Positions 57,766 to 64,000 of a DNA stretch of 64,000 nt are shown piece by piece; the first letter of the stretch is position 1; each line of letters begins with the position of its first letter. This DNA comes from Rugalucina vietnamica (lineage: Eukaryota; Mollusca; Bivalvia; Lucinida; Lucinidae). The stretch is from positions 54,624,312 to 54,688,311 of the forward strand of contig OZ024870.1 in the NCBI GenBank assembly GCA_964017185.1, given 5' to 3'. The notes below the pieces were generated by a model. It saw nothing but the letters and a program-made list of their open reading frames with translations, was not told where the DNA came from and ran no database searches. A program made the position numbers and the translations under genes.

Positions 57766-57939
57766 CTATCAGAAGACGCAGCAGACGTGATAAATATGAT
57801 GTCACCAGAGGATGTGACGGCCATCTTGAATAGCTTACAAGTGCATTATGGGAGGAAGGAAGAGAAGCCAATCAACATTGACCTGCTGCAGGTGTTGAAA
57901 AGACTCAGTGTGGTGAAGCTAGAAGAGGACTCGAGTTAA
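57766..57939 (+). CDS. Ddr: Possible readthrough extension of DDR (57 codons, then TAA)
   Basis: Directly after the TGA, in the same frame, are 57 sense codons ending at TAA 57937-57939. The peptide begins LSEDAADVINMMSPEDV, continues TAILNSLQVHYG and ends VVKLEEDSS. It is charged, helix-prone and looks like protein rather than translated UTR. UGA followed by CUA is an established efficient readthrough context in animals. Alternatives are a nonsense mutation, a sequencing error, or a chance open frame. The only GT...AG segment that removes the stop (57751-57772) is 22 bp, too short for an intron, and shifts the frame. Confidence 0.55.
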   Translation, partial: LSEDAADVINMMSPEDVTAILNSLQVHYGRKEEKPINIDLLQVLKRLSVVKLEEDSS

Positions 57940-58428
57940 CCCAGTTCAACAAGCGGACTGCCTCTTATTCATAGAAGAATTTCTGAAGAAAAACAAACTG
58001 CAAACAAACAAAAACAGCAGAAGAAAGAAATTTTAATACTGGACCCAAAGTAGCCAAGACACTGGCATTACTATCATAGTGTTGTGTTGCATTTGATTAC
58101 TTCGTTAAATAGGCCTTGAATCTCATTCCCAAATTGATATTGTATAAAAGCCAGGAAGAATTTAAGAATTAGTGTACATCAAAAGTTCACATCAAAAAGA
58201 TGTACACAGTAAAAATCTGTAAGATTATTCAGTTTTTTTCAAATCATGGTCATTCAAAAGAACTCTTAATTTCAAAATGCATCAAATGGCTGTGGAATAC
58301 AAATAACTAAGTCTACTCGTAAATGATGGTGTGACAATTTAATGGTGACTTATTGCTTGTATGAAATACATGTAACTATTTATTTGCAAAACAGCTTCAA
58401 GTGTCTACAAAGGTTTTAAAATCGTAAA
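57940..58428 (+). other. Proximal 3' UTR of DDR
   Basis: AT-rich, no open frame of note, no AATAAA. It follows the second stop directly and runs to an HP-MITE. Confidence 0.5.
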
Positions 58429-58429
58429 T

Positions 58430-58670
58430 GAGCCTTCGCATGAAAAAAACAACAATTTTGGTTTTTGACCTGGTCTGACACAAACTGGTCTGTACAGTCA
58501 CAGAAGCAGGCTAGAAGCTTGAAATTTTGGATTTAAGAAGAATGGGAATTGTACTACCGGTATCCGTTTAGCGAAAACAAAGGTGCTGATCAGCTGTGCA
58601 GTTACTGCACAGCTGATCTGCACCTTTGGTTTTGCATATGTAGATTGTTGTATTTCTCGTGCAGTGGCTC
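58430..58670 (+). mobile_element. HP-MITE copy in the 3' UTR/flank
   Basis: GAGCCTTCGCATGAAAAAAA...CTCGTGCAGTGGCTC; hairpin AAAGGTGCTGATCAGCTG/CAGCTGATCTGCACCTTT. Confidence 0.88.
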
Positions 58671-59173
58671 AATTGATTTTTGAAGGGCTGGGGTCCAGGG
58701 GTCAGTAGTGCTGTAAAGACTTTGAACTACATGTCTACGTGAAAACCAAATCTTTTGCTATTGTCGATATTAGATGTAAAAATTCTTTGTGCTATAGAAA
58801 TATGTATAGAATATTGTAAATAGTAACAGAGATGCGTTTAGCTATTTTGTAACATAGAAATCTTCTTCAGCAGAGCCATCATTTAGAGAAACAAAATGGC
58901 CTGGGTGTCATTGTTTCATTCTCCCTCTTTTCTTAGTATTTAAGATGCACGCATTTGAAAACTTTGAAAACTTGATTTCAGTTTGCATGTTTTTTTCATG
59001 GGGGTTACACACTCTCAGATCAACTAGGACTGAGGTACAGGTCATTTTGTTTGATTCATGGTGGTTCTGCTTTCAAGTCGTTAGAACTGATGAAATGGCA
59101 GTGCCTGTGTTTACATGAAGAAAGCCAAGTAGGGAGGGTAGCTCTTCAAACAATGATGAGATAAGAAACAAAC
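58671..59173. other. Non-coding 3' flank
   Basis: AT-rich; nothing recognised. Confidence 0.5.
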
Positions 59174-59640
59174 CAGGTCCCAAGGTTATAAAACTTTTTT
59201 CACGCTCAGCTCAGCTGAGACTAGAATTTATCCTGCTCATAAATGTTGAAATGGCAACGATTGTTGGCATTTTAACATTTGAGCCATCTCATGGGAAAAC
59301 CGACAATCTGCTTAGGTGAAAACAAAGGTGCAGATCAGCTTCGTGGTAACCGCGAAGCTGATCAGCGCCTTTGTTTTCACTACTCAGATAGTACAATTCC
59401 TGTTCTACTTAAATCTGAAATTTCAAGCTTCTAGCTCTTTTCTGTGCTTGTACAGGCAGGTTTGTGTCGGACCTGTTCGGAAACCACATTGTTGGTTTTC
59501 CCAAGAGACGGCTTATTTATTCGCAGGATAAATTACAGGTGTTGGTGATCTAAACCTGAAATTTCAATCACATGTTAAAATTTTAGGCTCAACTGAGTTG
59601 AGCATGAAGTTTTTTTTATAACCTTGTTACCATTCAAGGG
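59174..59640 (+). mobile_element. Foldback element, copy 1, interrupted
   Basis: Left arm GGTCCCAAGGTTATAAAACT ... CAGCTCAGCTGAGACTAG; right arm AGGCTCAACTGAGTTGAGCA ... TTTATAACCTTG. An HP-MITE sits in its loop. Confidence 0.65.
59281..59514 (-). mobile_element. HP-MITE copy with ATTT target duplication
   Basis: GAGCCATCTCATGGGAAAAC...CCAAGAGACGGCTT; ATTT at 59277-59280 and 59515-59518; hairpin AGCTTCGTGGTAACCGCGAAGCT. Confidence 0.9.
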
Positions 59641-59785
59641 GAGCATGGTGGCCTTGCGAATAGAGTGTTGGACTCCAGGTTGTGTTATTGAACAAGACAG
59701 TAGCTTTTTTTCAGACATGACTAAAAAGTTGTCAACGGGGATGTGAAGCCATAACAAAGTCAAAACTAACCAGTCAAACCATTCA
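59636..59785 (+). repeat. SINE (second type), shortened
   Basis: GGGGAGCATGGTGGCCTTGC head, GTTATTGAACAAGACAGTAG, AAAAGTTGTCAACGGGGATG body. Confidence 0.5.
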
Positions 59786-59871
59786 TACTTCTTGGGAGAA
59801 AAGGAATGTTGTAAATCATAAGATGCCCTCCCTATCTGCTCAAATTGAATGTTAGTCTTCCTTTATAACTC

Positions 59872-60128
59872 TTGACCCAAGTTTATAAATCTTTGGTCGT
59901 GCTCAACTCAGCTGGAACCAAAATTAAACTGCTCATAATTACTGAAATAGCCCAAATTATTATAAAATGTCCAGTTTAGATCACTCAAGCCAGTACTTTT
60001 GCTGCTTAAAATGTGTGTAAATGGTGAAATGCCTCCAGTTGACTTCAGACATATAAATATTTATGAGAATGATAAATTTTAGTCTCGGGTGAGTTGAGCA
60101 TGAAAAAAGTTTTATAACCTCGGGACCT
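59872..60128 (+). mobile_element. Foldback element, copy 2
   Basis: GACCCAAGTTTATAAATCTT and GCTCAACTCAGCTGG on the left; GGTGAGTTGAGCATGAAAAA and GTTTTATAACCTCGGGACC on the right. Confidence 0.6.
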
Positions 60129-60179
60129 TGTTAAGAGCAGAGCATGAAAGAAGTAAAAAATAGAAGCCGGAGCATATCA

Positions 60180-60330
60180 GCTGGACTTCCAATGTCATAA
60201 AACTTTTTAGCTCAGTTCATCTGAGTTTGTATGTCATGCAGTATATTGTTGGCTTTTAGAATTTTTTAAGCTCACTAAAATATTTGTGAGCAGGTAAACG
60301 TTCATGCTCATGCTGATTTTTTGCAGTTGG
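60180..60330 (+). mobile_element. Foldback element fragment
   Basis: GTCATAAAACTTTTTAGCTC, TTGTGAGCAGGTAAACG; right arm missing. Confidence 0.4.
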
Positions 60331-60413
60331 TAGGAAATCCTAGAAATTTGTTTTATATTTTTCTGCTACCTTCATCTGAGAGACTAGTCATATTTTTATC
60401 TGTCATGAAGTCC

Positions 60414-60869
60414 GGTCCCAAGGTCAATAGACTTTTTCATGCTCAACTCAGCTGAGCTGATATTTACAATGCCATACATGTGATATCTCCCTATTTCGGA
60501 GGGATCTCCCTATTTTTGAGCAAATCTCCCTATTTGGAATTTCAAAATTTCCCTATATAGCCTATACATCTCCCTATTTATTTCAGATCTCCCTCTTTGA
60601 AATCACCTATTTCCTTCTTTATTTAATCATTCTCCCTATTTTGAAATGTAAATCTCCCTATTTGGCTTTTCAGATGTATCACATGTATGCAATGCTCATT
60701 AATGCTAATGAGAGCAGGATTTCATGTTTAAAATACCAAAGCCAGTGATTTATCCTGCCAACAAATGTGAAATGCCAGCAATAATATTGTTATCATTTTA
60801 ACACTTATTAGCAGGGTAAAGTTTATGCTCAGCTGAGTTGAGCATGAAAAGTTTTAAAACCCAGGGATC
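60414..60869 (+). mobile_element. Foldback element, copy 3, interrupted
   Basis: GGTCCCAAGGTCAATAGACT, GCTCAACTCAGCTGAG; right arm GCTCAGCTGAGTTGAGCATG and AAAGTTTTAAAACCCAGGGATC. A different MITE sits inside. Confidence 0.65.
60473..60689. mobile_element. MITE with 13-bp perfect termini, CAATGC duplication
   Basis: CATACATGTGATA (60473-60485) and TATCACATGTATG (60677-60689), flanked by CAATGC at 60467-60472 and 60690-60695. The interior repeats TCTCCCTATTT about eight times. Confidence 0.82.
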
Positions 60870-62451
60870 TAATGACAGAATTTGTTTTCCAGTGATGTAA
60901 TTTATTCATCTGTATATGTGTACATTTTGAATCATTTTGTATAAAGCCTTCATGCTCATTTTTATTGTTTTGTGTCTAGGAGTAGTTTCGTCTCATGGAA
61001 ATCATTTCATGGAAATCCATTATTTTTTCATGCCTGCAAGATGTTTGGGCATGACTTATTTTATATGCGTGGAAATGTGATCAGTCTTACATGTATCTTG
61101 AATACAGTTTTTCTGGTCACTTCAAACGAGGGTAGATAACTCAAACTTATTGGAAAAGGTCCCTCAGGACCTTTTCCACAGTGTTTACTTTGAATATGAA
61201 GAAAATTGTACCCATGATCGACTGCTCTCTCTCAATTACGCGTTTTTTCACATAAAGCGCTTAATAAAAACTAGTGAACCCATCTTTGTTGACTAGACAG
61301 TTCACTGCAAACAATTTAATTTATCCATTGTTGACACTCCCTGTCAAAAAGCGGTAAATATCTAGCAAACAGTCTCAATCGTGGCGACTTCTTATCATAG
61401 CGCATCGCATACCATGATGAGGGGTACAGAAACTATAGGAACTCTATATGGCTGACCTTTAGTCCATCACATTGGACCCATGGGTCTCTTTCCGGTAGTG
61501 TGGCTGCAAGTCAAAATTCAGAACTCTGTCACAAATTGACTGCACTGCAAAATGGTTTTCTACACTGTGACATATCGACATATTTGATTGTAATCGTGTT
61601 CTCTTTAGAATTAGCTTTGATTCTGTAACATCAGAAATTTTAGTCAATGCCTTGAGTGACAGATACACACACTGGTCAAGCGTTCATAACAGGAAACGAT
61701 ATTTATATGAAACTTAAACGTATGGAATCAACAACACTGAAATCTAGAGCAAGAGGAAGCTCTTACATGTATATCAAACTGCTGCTGACCTTTTCATTGG
61801 TTTCTTTTTAAAGAAGCCAACTTGTTGTTCGCTGGCTTAAATACTAAATGAAAAGCGGACACTGGATTCGTATTTAGGTTTTGCTGCTTTTGTAATAGCA
61901 GTACTGTATTATGTTTTCACCCTGAACAAGAACGATTGTGATTACAATCACATCGACATTTTCTAACAGTTTCCTCTCTGGGACTTTACAGTTACATGTA
62001 CATGTATGTTTTCAACTTGGCAAACAGTTGGGAGCTAGACCAGACTGGTCCTATAACGTTTGACATTCAGTTAGCACATGTTTGACTCAGTTCTGCAAAG
62101 AATCTGAATAGCGTCTTTGGTTGAATGTTTTGGTGACTGAAGCTGTGTCTGCAGTTTATATGTAGCGTCTGCAAGTCAAGTTCCGTTCAATTGTACATGT
62201 AGTTCTTTCTCTCCTTAAATTATCTAGAGTCAAATGAATGTAGTTGAAAGAATTCTGTGGGAAGTGAGAGTTCATAATCTGATCTTATTTTATGTTTTCT
62301 TGATTTTGTGCAATATTCATTAATAGCCAAGTTTTAGTTAGAACTTTTTTATGCTCAAGTAGAGGCATGTATGTTTCTATGTTCAATATTCATTTTTAGG
62401 CTGCACTGAGCAGCAGCATTAGAAGCCCAGTTTTTAATGCAAAAAACATAC
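60870..62451. other. Non-coding 3' flank
   Basis: Holds the first candidate AATAAA (61263) and the short palindrome GGTCCCTCAGGACC near 61159. No gene or repeat recognised. Confidence 0.5.
61263..61268 (+). promoter_or_regulatory. Candidate polyadenylation signal
   Basis: AATAAA in TTAATAAAAACTAG, 3.3 kb after the DDR TAA codon and beyond the foldback elements. Use is unproven. Confidence 0.2.
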
Positions 62452-62686
62452 GAGCCGTGATGCGAGAAAACCGTTCCTCAGGATTTTCAACCAGGTCCGA
62501 CACAAACTGACCTGTACAGTCTCTGAAAAAGGCTAGAAACTTGAAATTTTGTATTTAAGAAAAAGAGGGATTTTACTATCCGTGTAGCGAAAATAAAGGC
62601 GCTGATCAGCTGTGCAGTTACTGCATAGCTGATCTGTGCCTTTGTTTTTGCATAGGCAAAAATCTGGTTTTCTGGTGACGAGGCTC
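62452..62686 (+). mobile_element. HP-MITE copy with ATAC target duplication
   Basis: GAGCCGTGATGCGAGAAAAC...CTGGTGACGAGGCTC; ATAC at 62448-62451 and 62687-62690. A further fragment (GATCAGCATCTTCGTTTTTG ... GAGTACAAA) follows to about 62765. Confidence 0.9.
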
Positions 62687-62986
62687 ATACTGCACAGGTG
62701 ATCAGCATCTTCGTTTTTGCTTTATGGAGAGTACAAACCCACTTTTTCTTAAATCTGAAGTCTCACTATTGGATATTTTGAATTTTTCCCTATTTTAAAT
62801 TTGAGTTTTCTGTTTTAATTATACCATGATTTATCCAAGGATATTTTAAAAATGCCTAATTTCATAATCTTTACAGTCAGGAGACTACAATTATTGTTTT
62901 TATTTGAACAAAGTTGTTCATGAACAATGTTTGTGAACACATGACAATGATATTAATAACTAGATCTAATTGTTAGGATTCAATTT

Positions 62987-63211
62987 GAGCCTGCGCGTGA
63001 GAAAACCAACAATTTGGGTTCAGACCAGGTCTGACACAAACCAGGCTGTACAGTTGCAGAAGATGGTTAGAGGCTAGAAATTTTGGATTTAAGAAAGTAG
63101 AGGAATTGCACTATCCATGTAGTGAAAACAAAGGCGCTGATCAGCTTCGCGAAGCTGATCTGCATCTTGTTTTCGCCTATGCAGATTGTTGGTTTTCCCA
63201 TGCGGTGGCTC
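62987..63211 (+). mobile_element. HP-MITE copy with ATTT target duplication, short loop
   Basis: GAGCCTGCGCGTGAGAAAAC...CATGCGGTGGCTC; ATTT both sides. The hairpin apex is reduced to AGCTTCGCGAAGCT. Confidence 0.92.
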
Positions 63212-63399
63212 ATTTTTTCATTTTATCCCATTTTGTAATCCATTTAACTTTTTAGTTTTTTTTTTTTTTTTTTTTTTTCATGATGCTTTAACAGCCATAC
63301 TATGTTTGTTTTTGAGACAATTGACTGAATGCATGTGATGTGCATTTTGTATGATAACTGAACATTGTTGTTCATAACTTAAAACTGACAAAATATTTT

Positions 63400-63405
63400 A
63401 ATAAA
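63400..63405 (+). promoter_or_regulatory. Candidate polyadenylation signal
   Basis: AATAAA in a context of AT-rich DNA followed by GATAAAAAGTGTGCAGG and a GT-rich stretch (GCTATGTTGTC). It is the better-looking of the two downstream signals, but it implies a 5.5 kb 3' UTR. Confidence 0.25.
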
Positions 63406-63489
63406 AATGATAAAAAGTGTGCAGGCTATGTTGTCATTTTCTACCCATGAATGGTTAATGATTAATTTGAGTCAGCTACTGCATAAGAC

Positions 63490-63560
63490 ATTTTATCCAA
63501 TGGAAGGTTAGTGATTCAAACCCCATTGAGGCCTGTTGTGTCCTTGAGCAAGAAACATTA
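63490..63560 (+). repeat. SINE fragment (second type) at the head of a satellite
   Basis: GTGATTCAAACCCCATTGAG (B box) and GTTGTGTCCTTGAGCAAGAA. The satellite that follows repeats the last words of this SINE. Confidence 0.6.
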
Positions 63561-64000
63561 CATAGTGCTTCTCAAACTTGAGCAGGAAACATTACATATT
63601 GCTTCTCAAACTTGAGCAAGAAACAATTTACATATTGCTTCTCAAACTTGAGCAAGAAACATTACATATAATTACTCCTCAAACTTACAACATATAATTA
63701 CTCCTCAAACTTGAGCAAGAAACATTACATATTGCTTCTCAAACTTGAGCAAGAAATATTACATATAATTTCTCCTCAAACTTACATATAATTACTCCTC
63801 AAACTTGAGAGAGAGACATTACATATAATTATTCCTCAAACTTGAGCAAGAAGCATTACATATAATTACTCCTCAAACTTGAGCAAGAAGCATTACATAT
63901 AATTACTCCTCAAACTTGAGCAAGAAGCATTACATATAATTACTCCTCAAACTTGAGCAAGAAGCATTACATATAATTACTCCTCAAACTTGAGCAAGAA
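63545..64000. repeat. 37-bp satellite continuing past the window end
   Basis: Units CTTGAGCAAGAAGCATTACA + TATAATTACTCCTCAAA. Early units are variable in length; the last five or so are nearly identical. Confidence 0.9.

Noticed and set aside
57751-57772. Mini-intron removing the TGA
   Set aside because: GT...AG here spans 22 bp, below any usual animal intron size, and its removal shifts the frame away from the extension.

Overview
This looks like a piece of a bivalve mollusc genome, probably a heterodont clam. That is an inference from the intron-rich animal gene, the AT-rich non-coding DNA and the very dense short transposons and tRNA-derived SINEs. The TGAGCCG...CGGCTCA termini of the commonest element resemble, from memory, repeats seen in heterodont bivalves; no search was possible. 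Nothing bacterial is present.

The only well-supported protein gene is a discoidin domain receptor tyrosine kinase (DDR1/DDR2 type) on the + strand. Twelve exons from 31310 to 57765 join with compatible phases into 914 codons: most of the discoidin domain, the discoidin-like domain, a Thr/Pro-rich stalk, one membrane helix, a juxtamembrane region with PPxY and YxxP motifs, and a complete kinase domain. The signal peptide and the start of the discoidin domain were not found and probably lie on exons outside the window or unrecognised within it. Two features of the gene are unusual. Its UGA stop is followed directly by CUA, the best known animal readthrough context, and then by 57 further in-frame sense codons. 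Just before the exon carrying helix C and the kinase hinge lie two decayed partial copies of that exon, each ending in a stop.

Layout: 1-31309 is repeats and non-coding DNA with two broken gene remnants, a frameshifted MYND zinc-finger gene (- strand, 17803-18414) and a coiled-coil/BEN-like fragment (+ strand, 27904-28377). 31310-57939 is the receptor gene, whose introns are packed with mobile elements. 57940-64000 is 3' UTR and flank, with foldback elements and a 37-bp satellite that runs off the window.

Repeats dominate. A ~235-bp element (called HP-MITE here) has GAGCC...GGCTC inverted termini, A/T-rich 4-bp target duplications and an internal hairpin whose two arms vary together between copies; about 28 copies were read. 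Three families unrelated in sequence share one plan: a short 5' hairpin, a CGTCC-type microsatellite, a core of tandem units and, in two of them, a 3' palindrome. This is like Helentron-associated or 'pearl' elements. Other families are a palindromic TAGAACCGCC element, an element with TCAACCTCATTATAACGC termini, foldback elements, a PIF/Harbinger-like MITE nested in an HP-MITE, satellites and SINEs.
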